A DNA stretch of 64,000 nucleotides from Eurosta solidaginis (taxonomy: Eukaryota; Arthropoda; Insecta; Diptera; Tephritidae), in contig NC_090323.1 of assembly GCF_040869045.1 (NCBI RefSeq), forward strand, positions 175,420,083 to 175,484,082, given 5' to 3'. Numbering within the stretch: position 1 is the first letter of the stretch; each line of letters begins with the position of its first letter. Positions 40,781 through 51,827 of this stretch are shown here, one piece after another. A program made the position numbers and the translations under genes. Below the pieces are notes generated by a model. That model worked only from the letters and a program-made list of their open reading frames with translations. It ran no database searches and was not told where the DNA came from.

Positions 40781-43033
40781 TTAAATTAGATAGGCAAGTA
40801 TTGCATTGAGTATAGTGGCAAAAGTACATTCAAGACTGATACAGCTATACAAGTCATTGTAGTGCGCGCAGATAAGAAGAGGATTATTTTTAGCAAAGTT
40901 TCGTCGACAAAGGGGTAAATAGAAAGGAACGTAGTGTCTGGATACTCTAGGGGGAACTGCAAAAAACAAGCGGCTGATAAGGTCCGCAGAATCAATTTCT
41001 CCAATAATGAGCTTATGGATGAACAATACCCCCAGTAATATTCTCCGATTTTCCAGAGTGGGCAAGTTAATAAGAAGAAGTCTACTTCTGTATGGAGGAA
41101 GTTGGAGACTTGAGTCCCAATTAAGGCCGCGCAATGCAAATATCAAAAATTGCTTTTGAACTGACTCAAGACGCTTTATATGCTTTTGAGAAACAGGGGA
41201 CCAAACGCATGAGCAATACTCGAGTATTGGACGAACCAGCGATGTGTAAAGAACCTTAGTGAGATACGGATCATCGAACTTTTTAGCCCATCTTTTAACA
41301 AATCCAAGTAAACCCAACGCTTTGTTGGCAATAGATGAAATATGCATGCTAAAATTCAATTTCGGATCAAAAAGAACACCTAGATCATTTGCAATAGATA
41401 TACGCTCCAAAGGCGTACCATCTATTACATAAGGTTTCAAAACTGGCTTCACTCGGTGAAATGTCATATGCTTACATTTAGAGCAATTTAAAGCTAGTAA
41501 ATTTGTTGTGCACCAACATTGGAACGAGTCCAAGTCGGCCTGAAGAAGATCCAAGGAACTCAAATCGGTAGGACAGTAAGTGTAGCAAAGTTTTACATCA
41601 TCCGCATACATTATAGTATGGGAATATAATATTGTCTGTGGCAAGTCATTAATGAAAAGGGTAAAGAGCAAAGGGCCTAGATGACTTCCCTGGGGTACTC
41701 CGGAGGAAACTCCGAACGATTCCGACAGGTTGCACTTGAAGAGGACTTTTTGGGTCCGGTTAGAAAGATAGCTTTTCAGCCACATTAATAAGTGAAACGG
41801 AAAGCCCAGTAAATCAAGCTTATGAATAAGTAACTCATGGTTGACGGTATCAAATGCTTTGCTGAAGTCCGTGTAGATGACATCCGTTTGCTTGTTCGCT
41901 AAAAATCCTTCCATAACTATAGAGGTGAATACAAGCAAATTTGTAGTGGTTGACCTTTGACGAATGAAACCGTGTTGGCATGGAGATAAAAGACTAGAAC
42001 ACTGATATTGGAGTTGACTGGTAACAATCTGTTCAAAGACTTTATGAATGACTGAAAGTTTAGCAATACCCCTGTAGTTTTCAACTTTTGACCTACTACC
42101 TTTTTTATGGAGGGGTGTAATAAAAGACTGTTTCCAAAGTGCCGGGAATGACGCAGATCCCAGAGATAGCTCAAATAATTTTAAAATAGGCTCATACATG
42201 TTTTCGGCGCAGTACCTAAGCACGCAACTAGGAACACCGTCCGGTCCCGGAGAAAAGGTGGGCTTCAAAGATTGAAGACTCTGAAGAACAATATTACCAT
42301 CAATAGCAGGATTCCTAATGTAATTCGAGCTATCTAAGCGATTGGGATATTGACCAGAATGAAAACCACTGGATGAATACGTGGACTTAAAGAACTCAGA
42401 AAATAGTTCAGCAACGTCGTCATCAGTGCAAGCTTTTTTACCTCCAAAGGTTAATGAGGAAGGATACCCAGAAGTTTTCCGCTTTGAATTTACGAAACTG
42501 TAAAACTTTTTTGGATTCCTAAAAAATTGGGCTTTACAACAACTCAAGTAATTTTTATAACAAAGCTGATTAAGACGGTGAAATTTAGAACGAGCTATTA
42601 GATATTTAGAGAGGTCTGCAGATGCTCTAGATTTCTTGAATCTCTTATAAAGCCTAGATTTAATGTTATTAAGTCTGATAAGTTGCCTTGGAAACCAAGG
42701 GGGCTTATTCGAACATAGGGTATAGCGAGTAGGAATGCAGGTATCAAAGAAGCCATCGAGCGTACTGTAAAATATAGAGATAGCCGAATCGACATCAGTG
42801 CAAGCATAGAGATCCGACCAATCATGGGAAGCCAACAGATAATTGAGCATAATGAAATTCGCTTTGTAGAAGCATCTAGATCGGGGACGAGACTGTACTT
42901 GAATCCTACGGGGTAGGCTGATATCAAGTGATATCTCTAGCGTAGGGTGAAGAGGGTCTTCTGGAAGGGATAAAGGTGGGATTTGCACAAGGGCAGTACC
43001 CACCGAGCCATCCACAAATACTAAATCCAGCAT
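40781..43033 (-). CDS. LINE family 2 reverse transcriptase region
   Basis: A 750-codon open frame starting in the C-terminal part of the endonuclease (MLDLVFVDGS, then RSRPRS). RT motifs: FSPGPDGVPSCVL, NYRGIAKLSV, YTDFSKAFDTVNH, SSGVPQGSHLGPLLF and MYADDVKL. The thumb region includes NDLGVLFDPKLNF, the classic LG..D.KL motif after the palm. The C-terminus continues with a Leu-rich region (SLVRPILEYCSCVWSP) common to CR1/Jockey-type LINEs. There is no RNase H. The catalytic Asp pair is intact and the frame is free of stops, unusual for this window. It is probably a recent copy. Confidence 0.9.
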   Translation of the reverse strand: MLDLVFVDGSVGTALVQIPPLSLPEDPLHPTLEISLDISLPRRIQVQSRPRSRCFYKANFIMLNYLLASHDWSDLYACTDVDSAISIFYSTLDGFFDTCIPTRYTLCSNKPPWFPRQLIRLNNIKSRLYKRFKKSRASADLSKYLIARSKFHRLNQLCYKNYLSCCKAQFFRNPKKFYSFVNSKRKTSGYPSSLTFGGKKACTDDDVAELFSEFFKSTYSSSGFHSGQYPNRLDSSNYIRNPAIDGNIVLQSLQSLKPTFSPGPDGVPSCVLRYCAENMYEPILKLFELSLGSASFPALWKQSFITPLHKKGSRSKVENYRGIAKLSVIHKVFEQIVTSQLQYQCSSLLSPCQHGFIRQRSTTTNLLVFTSIVMEGFLANKQTDVIYTDFSKAFDTVNHELLIHKLDLLGFPFHLLMWLKSYLSNRTQKVLFKCNLSESFGVSSGVPQGSHLGPLLFTLFINDLPQTILYSHTIMYADDVKLCYTYCPTDLSSLDLLQADLDSFQCWCTTNLLALNCSKCKHMTFHRVKPVLKPYVIDGTPLERISIANDLGVLFDPKLNFSMHISSIANKALGLLGFVKRWAKKFDDPYLTKVLYTSLVRPILEYCSCVWSPVSQKHIKRLESVQKQFLIFALRGLNWDSSLQLPPYRSRLLLINLPTLENRRILLGVLFIHKLIIGEIDSADLISRLFFAVPPRVSRHYVPFYLPLCRRNFAKNNPLLICAHYNDLYSCISLECTFATILNAILAYLI

Positions 43034-43058
43034 TTTATTTCCACTATTTGGAACATTG

Positions 43059-43610
43059 TTAATCTGTAAAAGAGGTGAGTCTTAACAAGCAATTGAGAAA
43101 CTCATGTTGAGCAGTGGGAGTTAAAAAGTTTGAATCACTTATATTAACCCAACTAACTGTTGGCAAGTTAAAGTCACCAACAACAACAAGTCGATCGTTA
43201 TATCCCAACTGCGAATGCAAATCGCAGATGGCCGAGCTATGACTAGCATAAACATCCATATCCGAACGAGGTGGTATATACGAACAGCAAATAATTACGC
43301 TATAGCTACCGAATGAAAGTCTAACTGCTATGAATTCGATATGAGAGATATTGTCCAGCGAAATCAACTCAGATGATAGGTTAGATTCAACAGCAATAAG
43401 GACACCTTCCGCTCTAGAGATGCGATCACGCCGATAAACAGCATATTTATTTGAAAAAACCTCAGAATTGTAATTATCAGGCTTTAGCCAGGTCTCCGTA
43501 AAAGCTACAACTTGTGCAGAAAAGTTGAAAGAATTAAGGAAGAATGGAACAAGTTTTGATCGTAAACCACGAACATTTTGGTAATTAATGAGAAGACGGG
43601 ACAGATCAGC
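43059..43610 (-). CDS. LINE family 2 endonuclease domain
   Basis: The frame has no ATG at its start but is open from about 43610: NYQNVRGLRSKL, VAFTETWLKPDN, YRRDRISRAEGVLIAV, then VIICCSYIPPRS and VVVGDFNLPTVSW. These are APE-type endonuclease motifs (QNVRGLRSK, ETWL, GDFNLP). It ends out of frame (LRLTSFTD) with the RT frame 26 bases later, so one shift near 43050 is needed for the full ORF2. It overlaps the ORF1 stop by a few codons, as in bicistronic LINEs. Confidence 0.8.
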   Translation of the reverse strand, partial: ADLSRLLINYQNVRGLRSKLVPFFLNSFNFSAQVVAFTETWLKPDNYNSEVFSNKYAVYRRDRISRAEGVLIAVESNLSSELISLDNISHIEFIAVRLSFGSYSVIICCSYIPPRSDMDVYASHSSAICDLHSQLGYNDRLVVVGDFNLPTVSWVNISDSNFLTPTAQHEFLNCLLRLTSFTD

Positions 43611-43612
43611 AA

Positions 43613-44233
43613 TTACCTTTGTGTTGTTATTACTGTGTTCGTCATATCGTTTTTTGGCTGTAATAAAACAGGTTCGGCCCTCGCCTTTCTTGTGAACAAG
43701 TGAACCACAGAATGCTTAGGCCAAAAAAAGGAATCAAGTACCTTATCGAAATATTCATCTGAAAGGGATATTTTAAATGAGGAGATGTCTCTCTCATATT
43801 TAAAATTAAATTTATACACATTGATGTTACTAGTGGGTGCAACACCAAGTTTAGAGCAAACGTAATGAGCAATGTCATTTTCAGTAAGCGAGGCGTGTAA
43901 TCGGGACACAAATACAGCCCTACGAGGTTGCACGGCAGTCACCTGCAAAGGAGTAGCGGATAGCGCACCAGAGAGCTGGGAAGTTGCGGCCGTTATAGAA
44001 CAGTTGACAGAAAACGCATTGCTTGACCTAGCGTTGGTTATCGAGCCCGTCAAAGAAGTACTATTTTTTTCAGGTACACTTGTATCGCTGGCAACAGCCC
44101 CAGTATCGGTAACTGTTATTGTTGTCCTCAGAACATCACCTACACGTTGAGGCGAGAATACTCCATACAAGGGAGAGAAATGAAATGCTGAACAAACAGT
44201 TTCTGTTGAATAAATGAAACCTGGACATCCCAA
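43613..44233 (-). CDS. LINE family 2 ORF1 fragment fused to antisense LINE family 1
   Basis: Open frame of 206 codons. Only residues from about 31 on (VGDVLRTTITVTDT...) belong to family 2. The first 30 codons are read antisense through relic C of family 1. The C-terminal third (RRAVFVSRLHASLTENDIA, VYKFNFKYERDISSFKI, FWPKHSVVHLF) is the small RNA-binding-like domain found at the end of ORF1 in insect CR1/Jockey-like LINEs. The N-terminal half of ORF1 is missing, so the element is 5' truncated. Confidence 0.75.
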   Translation of the reverse strand: MGCPGFIYSTETVCSAFHFSPLYGVFSPQRVGDVLRTTITVTDTGAVASDTSVPEKNSTSLTGSITNARSSNAFSVNCSITAATSQLSGALSATPLQVTAVQPRRAVFVSRLHASLTENDIAHYVCSKLGVAPTSNINVYKFNFKYERDISSFKISLSDEYFDKVLDSFFWPKHSVVHLFTRKARAEPVLLQPKNDMTNTVITTQR

Positions 44234-44720
44234 TAGACATCCGATTGGAAAGGCCCCGCCCCGAAGGAACTTAAGGAGTCATCTCCGTAAACGCTGTGAA
44301 GAAATTCGGCACTCGAGGAGTGAGCCGTATGAAGAAAAGAAGCGTAAAAAGGCCCCCAAAGCCATCGACAAAAAGTCGTCAAATTAATATGCCAACAGTT
44401 GTCCGATGAACCTCGTTCTTAAAGACGAGTACCCGGAACTCGCAGTTGAGTATTGCAACCTCCCCAGGGAGACGCGCGGTACTCTAGGTCAACTTCCATT
44501 TGGTACTGTAATAAAAAAAACTTTTACTTATTTATGCATAATCAAATTCGACATACCCAATGTATTCCGCTTGTAACGTGTCCCCACATGACAAAAACCT
44601 TCTTTTCAATTGCAATGTGGAACAAACACTTCTAACCTCCATATACCATAGCTCCCACCCTGTTAAAACTGCAAGTTTTCTTGGACTGCCATTAGAGGAT
44701 ATTGATGTCAGTTTGTAAGT
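44150..44720 (+). pseudogene. LINE family 1 relic copy C, downstream half
   Basis: It resumes at GAGGCGAGAATACTCC with remnants of NEMLNKQFLLN, then TRGTL and CPHMTKTFFSIAMWN, and the 3' UTR piece TTAGAGGATATTGATGTCAG. Between the two halves, about 25 bp present in copy A are missing at the insertion point. Confidence 0.8.
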
Positions 44721-45337
44721 GATCTCACCTATTAGATAAGTTGCTTAGAATGTCCCGTATGTAAGTGCAATATGTGAAGATTAGTTTACGATCAGTACCC
44801 TATTAGTCCCCTCCATGCAAATTTCGATTTGTTAATTTGCACTTCAATGTCACTGTACTTCTATGAAATATGTGCCTCAATGAATTTGGCATACACTGCA
44901 AAAAATTTCATTCCAAAGTTGTCTTAAATTCATAAATACTAGAAGTTTTCTAGGACATAGCTTAATTGTTGCTTCGATGCCTGGTAACTCGGTCGGACCC
45001 TAGTAGCTGAATCCTTGACAAGTTCTGGAGGGGTCTAATTTATAAGCCTTAAGTATTTTACCTTTAGAGATATGGTCAACTTTGTGAGTCTAATATTGCA
45101 AGGCTTGAACATGATCTTAGACAATTTCCAGCGCTGTATTTCGATGCACGCCTTTCATCATATGGGACTTTTCACGTCGAGGGTTCCCACTCAAACTGTG
45201 TGTTTTGGAAAGTACAGAAAAAGTACTATAGGTTAGGATGGGTTCAAGTGGCTGCCGTCCACATCGGAGCGGCACACTTAGGCCTTTATAGGCCCATTGT
45301 GAAACCACACGGATTTGTTCCTACTCTCCTAATCAAA
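44721..45337. other. No supported gene
   Basis: Unremarkable sequence, no ORF of note. Confidence 0.3.
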
Positions 45338-45835
45338 TCACTTCGTTGAGTTTGTGAAGCTAACTAAGCGTCGTGTATTGACCTCAGCTATATCAGTCAG
45401 ATCTACAAGAAACATGTTGTCCATAAAACGTTGCCTTCTACCGAGCGCTGGACATTCACAGAGTAGATGCCCAACAGTTTCAGGGTCCTCTTCCTTGCCG
45501 CAGCTTCTACAATAATCATTAAATGGAGCGCCAATCATTTCCGCATGCGGTCCAATACAAACATGACCAGTGAGAAGAGCTACAACTAAGGAAAGATCCC
45601 TCTTACGGAGGGTGCGAAGCTCTCGCGATCTCTTCTCATTCCATTCCGGCCATGTGAGTTTTGCCGTGTGGCATCTATCATGATGCTTCCACCTGGCTTC
45701 CGCTTCCATCAGTAGAGCCTCCTTTATCTTGAGCTGGCAGGTGGAGAGCGGCATGCCCAACCTCTTCCAGGATGTCGAAAGTGGAAGGGAGGTACCCTTT
45801 CTTGCAAAAAAAGTACTATAAGAATCATCCAAATA
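45338..45835 (-). pseudogene. LINE remnant: post-RNaseH C-terminal domain
   Basis: The frame 45832-45338 (164 codons) reads ALLMEAEARWKHHDRCHTAK, WPEWNEKRSRELRTLRKRDL, VALLTGHVCIGPHAEMIG, then YCRSCGKEEDPETVGHLLCECPAL. The C..C....H....C signature ending HLLCECPAL is the standard C-terminal zinc-knuckle of R1/I/LOA-type LINEs with RNase H. The frame is open, but RT and RNase H are not next to it. It is similar in kind to the end of the family-3 LINE, whose C-terminus lies outside the window. Confidence 0.75.
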
Positions 45836-46275
45836 TTTTTTTTTACATTCGAATTAACTGGTCTAAATATTTATGGAAAAAAATCGCAAGGAAAAAGAGG
45901 CAACTTTCGCGACACCCTGTATCATCGCATTCCGTTCATATTTCGGTCACTCCTTTTGCACGCTTTGGTGGATTTGGGAGATATCAAGTTTTTCGAGTGG
46001 GAACACTTGACGGCTTGGGACTTCTACCTTATAATCAACGAGTGCTGCACCCTTTTTTGCCAACTCATCACCTTTTCGTTACTTTGTAAACTTTTAAATT
46101 TTTAAAATTTTTACTAATTTTCAATAAAATTTTTTTCAGTGTACATTTTTCAAATGTTATGAATATACATATGTACATTTTATTGCATATTTTGTAGTTC
46201 ATGGCGTGGGAGAAATTCTCAATTACACAATTACATGTACTGTTTAGTTAAAAGTGTAGGTCATGCAACACAATA
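45836..46275. other. AT-rich spacer, no gene seen
   Basis: A 105-codon plus-strand ORF (45772-46089) overlaps the LINE remnant antisense and has no known domain. Confidence 0.35.
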
Positions 46276-49200
46276 AAAACAAGTAAGAACGGGACTGTCT
46301 TCGGCTGTAGCCGAAGACTTGATACCTTTCATGAATGGGGCTGAACAATAATCTTATCCCGTTCGTAATCTCCGAATAATCGGATGTATAAGATAAGAAA
46401 TATATAGTGAACAGATCTACATACCTTAACGATTTTTAAGATAAATATAAAATAAAAAACAGGTAGGTACTTTGTGTGAGGATGCAAAGTTTCAGGTTTT
46501 TTGTGGTCTGCTTGTAAAAACTATGACTACGAATAACGTATTTCAAAAATATATGACGAAAACGTAACTATTTGATGAAATTTGATGAATTTTGAAGATT
46601 CTAGCCGTAAAAAAGGGGTCAAAATGACAGTTTATATCAGGGATGCACCTTAACGTTAAGCTAATCGTTTATCAAAAAATTTCCACCGTTTCCGTTGAAA
46701 CACTTCGAAATATTATCGATAAAGAAATTATCAAAATAAATTGTATCTCGTTTTTAACCGAAACGAAAAGCTTTCGTTAACGGTAAAAACGTTAACAAAA
46801 ACGTGATACTTAAAGTTTGAATTGTGCTGGCAATGCTATAGCCATGGTGAAGCCGTAAGGTGCTAACAGCGAGCGAACATACACGCACAAACTCCATGTA
46901 ATTTGTTTGTGTAATTCGTTGGTGGTAATGTCAAAATACTCTGAGAAATGTTCGTACTGTCAAAATTCATGAGAAAAGTTGCAATCAGCTTGGCTAATGT
47001 GTTCACCTTTAATGACTCCGCCATCAATCAGCTTTGCCAGCATAGTTTGAAATTAATAATCAACATAAACGATTTGATTTCGTTTTGATATGGCAGAAAA
47101 CGAAGCAAAATCACTTCGTTAATTTGACGTTCTTAACGTTAATAAACGAAACGAAATGACTTTGTTTCGTTTATTAGCGTTAATTATCGTAACGAAATGA
47201 TATCGGTTCGTTGGTTAAGCATGCCTGGTTTATATGAAGTATATAATATATCTACGACCGATCTCTATGATTTTTTCAGACAACAATATATGCTATATAC
47301 GTAAGCATTTTGTGAAATTTGAAGCTTCTAACTGTTAAAACGGGGAAGAAATTGCGCAAAGTTTCTTATCTGAACAATCGGTTGTATGAGATATATACTA
47401 TGTGTACCACCGATCTCAATGATTTTTTCAGACATCAATATATGCTATACACGTAACAAGTTGGTGAAATTTGAAGCTTCTAGCTGTTAAAATGGGGCCG
47501 AAATCGTAAAAAAAATATATATATACTATATATATATACTATATATACCATCATATATATATTATATATATCACCGATCTCTATGATTTTTTGACACAAC
47601 AATACATACTATATACGTAAGCAATCGGTGAAATTTGAAGCTTATAACTGTTAAAATGGGGAAGAAATTGCGCAAAGTTTCTTATCTGAACAATCGGTTG
47701 TATGGGATATATACTATATATACCACCGGTATCTATGATTTTCTCAGACAACAATATATGCTATACACGTAAGCATTTGGCGAAATTTGAACATATCTAA
47801 ACGATTTTTAAGATAAATATAAAATAAAAAATAGGTAGGTAATCTGTGTGAGGATGCAAAGCTTCATGTTTTTTGTGGTCTGCATGTAAAAACTAAGGCT
47901 ACGAATCACGTATTTCAAAAATATATGACGTAAACGTAACTATTTGATGAAATTTGATGAATCTTGAAGCTTCTAGCCGTAAAAAAGGGGTCAATATGAC
48001 AGTTTATATGAAGTATATAATATATATACCACCGATCTCTATGATTTTTTCAGACAACAATATATGCTATATACGAAAGCATTTTGTGAAATTTGAAGCT
48101 TCTAACTGTTAAAACGGGGCAGAAATTGCGCAAAGTTTCTTATCTGAACAATCGGTTGTATGAGGTATATACTATGTATATCACCGATCTCAATGATTTT
48201 TTCAGACATCAATATATGCTATACACGTAAGCAGTTGGTGAAATTTGAAGCTTCTAGCTGTTAAAATGGGGTAGAAATTGCGAAAAGTTTCTTATCTGAA
48301 CAATCGGTTGTATGAGATATATACTATATATAGAACCGATCTCTATGATTTTTTCAGACAACAATATATGCTATATACGTAAGCAATCAGTGAAATTTGA
48401 AGCTTATAGCTGTTAAAATGGGGTGGAAATTGCGAAAAGTTTCTTATCTGAACAATCGGTTGTATGAGATATATACTATATATACAACCGATCTCTATGA
48501 TTTTTTCAGACAACAATATATGCTATATACGTAAGCAATCGGTGAAATTTGAAGCTTATAGCTGTTAAAATGGGGTAGAAATTGCGAAAAGTTTCTTATC
48601 TGAACAATCGGTTGTATGAGATATATACTATATATACAACCGATCTCTATGATTTTTTCAAACAACAATATATGCTATATAAGTAAATATTCGGTGAAAT
48701 TTGAAGCTTCTAGCTGTTAAAATGGGGCTAAAATTTGCGAAAATATATATATATATATACTATATATATATATACTATATATATATACTATATATACCAC
48801 CATATATATACTATATATACCACCGACCTTATTAATTTTTTCAGACAACAATATATGCTATATACGTAAGCAATCGGTGAAATTTGAAGCTTATAGCTGT
48901 TAAAATGGGGTAGAAATTGCGAAAAGTTTCTTATCTGAACAATCGGTTGTATGAGATATATACTATATATACAACCGATCTCTATGATTTTTTCAGACAA
49001 CAATATATGCTATATAAGTAAATATTCGGTGAAATTTGAAGCTTCTAGCTGTTAAAATGGGGCTAAAATTTGCGAAAATATATATATATATACTATATAT
49101 ATATACTATATATATATACTATATATACCACCATATATATACTATATATACCACCGACCTTATTAATTTTTTCAGACAACAATATATGCTATATACGTAA

Positions 49201-49737
49201 GCATTCGCTGAAATTTGAAGCCTCTAGCTCTTAAAATAGGGCAGTAATTACGAAAAGTTCCTTATCTGAACAATCGGTTGTGGGGGATATATACTATATA
49301 TACGACCGATCTCATAAATTTTTTCAGGCAACAATATGTTCAATATACGAAAGTATATGGTGAAGTTTGAAGCTTCAATCTGTTAAATTGGGAAAGATAT
49401 TACAAAAATCCTCTTTTTCTGAAAAATCGGTTGTATGGAGGATATATGCTATAGTGGTCCGATCCGGTCGGTTCCGACAAATGTCTAATCGGACACCCAA
49501 ATACACCTGCTCACCAAATTTTATCAAGATATCTCAAAAATTGAGGGACTAGTTTGCATACAAACAGACAGACGGACAGACGGACAGACGGACATGGCTA
49601 AAACAACTCAGCTCTTCAACCTGATTATTTCGGTATACTTAATGGTGGGTCTATCTATTTTCCTTTAAGGACTTACAATTTTCGGTTTCGTGACGAAATT
49701 AATATACCATTTCATTTTCATGAAAGGTATAAAAAGA
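46276..49737 (+). repeat. 3.4-kb dispersed element with 152-bp tandem units
   Basis: It starts AAAACAAGTAAGAACGGG and a perfect hairpin GTCTTCGGCT/AGCCGAAGAC (46297-46318). It ends with CAGACGGACAGACGG repeats, CATGGCTAAAACAAC and ATTTTCATGAAAGGTATAAA. The centre holds about 13 units of about 152 bp, recognised by GATTTTTTCAGACAACAATA, GTGAAATTTGAAGCTT and CAATCGGTTGTATGAG. TA-rich inserts lie at 47515-47565, 48745-48820 and 49080-49150. There is also a higher-order repeat: 46425-46637 recurs at 47795-48010. It is non-coding. Confidence 0.75.
46638..47227 (-). mobile_element. hAT-like MITE, full-length (590 bp)
   Basis: It starts CAGGGATGCACCTTAACG and ends GGTTAAGCATGCCTG, the reverse of the 15.4-kb unit. 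The perfect 8-bp duplication GTTTATAT lies at 46630-46637 and 47228-47235. The uninterrupted sequence GACAGTTTATATGAAGTATA survives at 47998 in the sister repeat. Confidence 0.95.
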
Positions 49738-51543
49738 TCTCATGCATTTTGCATGTGCATCTAAGTGATCTATGTACGTATTTACATATTTACACACATA
49801 TTTATGAGTTTTTCTGAACAAAAAACTAAATTCATCGTTTCTCGAACCCAGTCTCTAAAACATAGATAGCTTTCGAAGTTCCCAAGTACCCATTATAGTA
49901 ATTTTTTATTTCGACTGCTGAGTGGAAGATCACCCTATCTCGGCTACCGTTTCGAAAACACCATATCTCATAATACTTTTGAATAACGCTCTATTTAAGA
50001 ATTTGTATCAAAAACGCCCTAATTCAGAATTCGGTTGAAGAACATCATATTCGGAATCTATTTAAAAAACGCCCTATTTCAGAATTCGGTTGAAGAACAT
50101 CCTATTCGGAATCTATTTCAAAAAACACCCTATATTAACCAAATTCTGAGATAGGGCTTTTTTGAAACAAGTTCTGAGATGGGCATGTCTCCGTCCGGCT
50201 TTTAGATTTCCGAAAAATTTAAAAGCGATAAATTACATAGGTTTATAAAAAACGAGTAAGATGTGCTAATGCGACAGATTTATTCGGGTGACTCGAACCT
50301 TAACCGGCAAAAAAACGGAAACAAATCACTATGGATTGAGCAATGTTTGGAAATCAGGGCCGAACTGGAACCCGCTAGGCCAATTCTGAGGTCGGATCCG
50401 TATTCACCTCCAACTTTTTTCATATGCAGCTGTGTAATGTAACTAGCTGCGTTGCCTCAGTCACTAGAAAATTGTAATTCAAAATTTGTTTATTAAGGGG
50501 ATCATCACAAATTCTTTAAACATTTAAAATAATTTTTGTTTTTTCAATTTAAAAAAGTTTCAGTGTACTACACTGAGTGTACATACAATTTTGTATATGC
50601 AGGTATTGTGATTTGAACTTCAACATAAAATTTGAACAACCCTGTTCAGTCCTATACATTTTTACCCAACTTAACTGAGATTGTTAAGGGTGATTTATAG
50701 CCTAAGGGTTTTTCAAAACTTTAATTTTGCGACTGAAATAGATTTTCAGCAGTGCTTTAGCAAAAACTCGGAGTATATCTCTGTCATGAAAAGCTTCTCA
50801 TCTGCCGCTCGGAGGTGAAACATGTATGTAGGTCCAGTACCGACAATTCGTCGGAAAGGAATAACATGGCCATAAACCGACAATGACAATTCGATAACTC
50901 ATCGATAACAGTTGATTAATTTCCTTTCCTTACCTTTTTTTCTCTCCTTTTCTTTTCTATCCTATTTACTTTTCTTTCCTTTCATTTTTTTTCTCATTTT
51001 CTTCTTTCCTTTTTCCTCTCCATTGATTTCTTTGCACTCTTTCCTTTTCTTTTCTTTTCCTTCCTTTTCTTTTATATTCTCACCGCAACTCTCCTATTAC
51101 AGCAACTGTGCGAGCTAACTTATAATCGGGTTTTCTCGTTTGCTGATCATTCCCTTTATTATTCTTGCAAAACGGTCGTCTTATGTGAGAAACCGAAAGC
51201 AGCAGTACCCTTAACAGTTATTTAATAGCAGTCAATAAACGAATTTTAATTGAAAATATTGGTATCGGGAACTGTTATTTGCGATCTCTGATAAAAATAG
51301 ATATTAGCTTATTGTTAATACATTCGCTTAATTATAAAGTTCACATTTGAGATATATTGTTATTTTAAATTATAATTGATTTTCTTTTACTTAATAGAAT
51401 TTTTTAAATATCGACTTATATAACTTTAGCACATGACTACCCAATTGTACTTAAGTCATGATATGTGAGTAATTCATGTAGGCTTGGCAATCTCTTTTTT
51501 TTATTCTACACGATCACTCGCTACTTCATAATTGCAATGCATT
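49738..51543. other. No gene; small repeats, SINE fragment and pyrimidine tract
   Basis: About 49988-50130 has a 55-bp tandem unit (CGCCCTATTTCAGAATTCGG) and an inverted AAATTCTGAGATAGGGC. About 50755-50870 is an eroded SINE piece (CATGAAAAGCTTCTCATCTG). 50925-51080 is a 150-bp C/T-rich tract. Confidence 0.6.
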
Positions 51544-51551
51544 GATAGTAG

Positions 51552-51819
51552 CATGGTTCAATTATGTACAGGTTGGCTCATCTCATCAGCTGATTTTATT
51601 TATGTCATTGCATGGTCGAAGGGATTGTCAAAAGGAGATGGCAAACTCAAAATGAAACCAACACATTGGCAACATTTTACTTACACATACAAAAACTGCT
51701 AAGTTTTATGTTTCCATTCCATACCATTCGCACCAACACCAATACACAGATTTTGACGATTTGAACAGACATATTTTGTTGCTTTACAGATGAGCCAACC
51801 TGTATATAGTTGAACCATG
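51552..51819. mobile_element. hAT-like MITE 2 (268 bp)
   Basis: TIRs of about 32 bp: CATGGTTCAATTATGTACAG on the left and its near-perfect reverse complement on the right (CTGTATATAGTTGAACCATG), continuing into GTTGGCTCATCT. The perfect 8-bp duplication GATAGTAG lies at 51544-51551 and 51820-51827. Confidence 0.9.
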
Positions 51820-51827
51820 GATAGTAG

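Larger units (their letters stand above)
40106..44149 (-). mobile_element. LINE family 2 (CR1/Jockey-like), 5' truncated in ORF1
   Basis: On the minus strand: ORF1 C-terminal half (44149-43613), endonuclease (about 43610-43059), RT (43033-40781), then a 3' UTR of about 660 bp with repeated hairpins and a simple TTTA-type end (40107-40138). It sits inside family-1 relic C (39540-40105 and 44150-44720). One frame break separates endonuclease and RT near 43050; otherwise the copy is well preserved. Confidence 0.9.

Noticed and set aside
47515..49150. CRISPR-like regular spacing of repeats
   Set aside because: Eukaryotic context; units are 152-bp tandem repeats without unique spacers.
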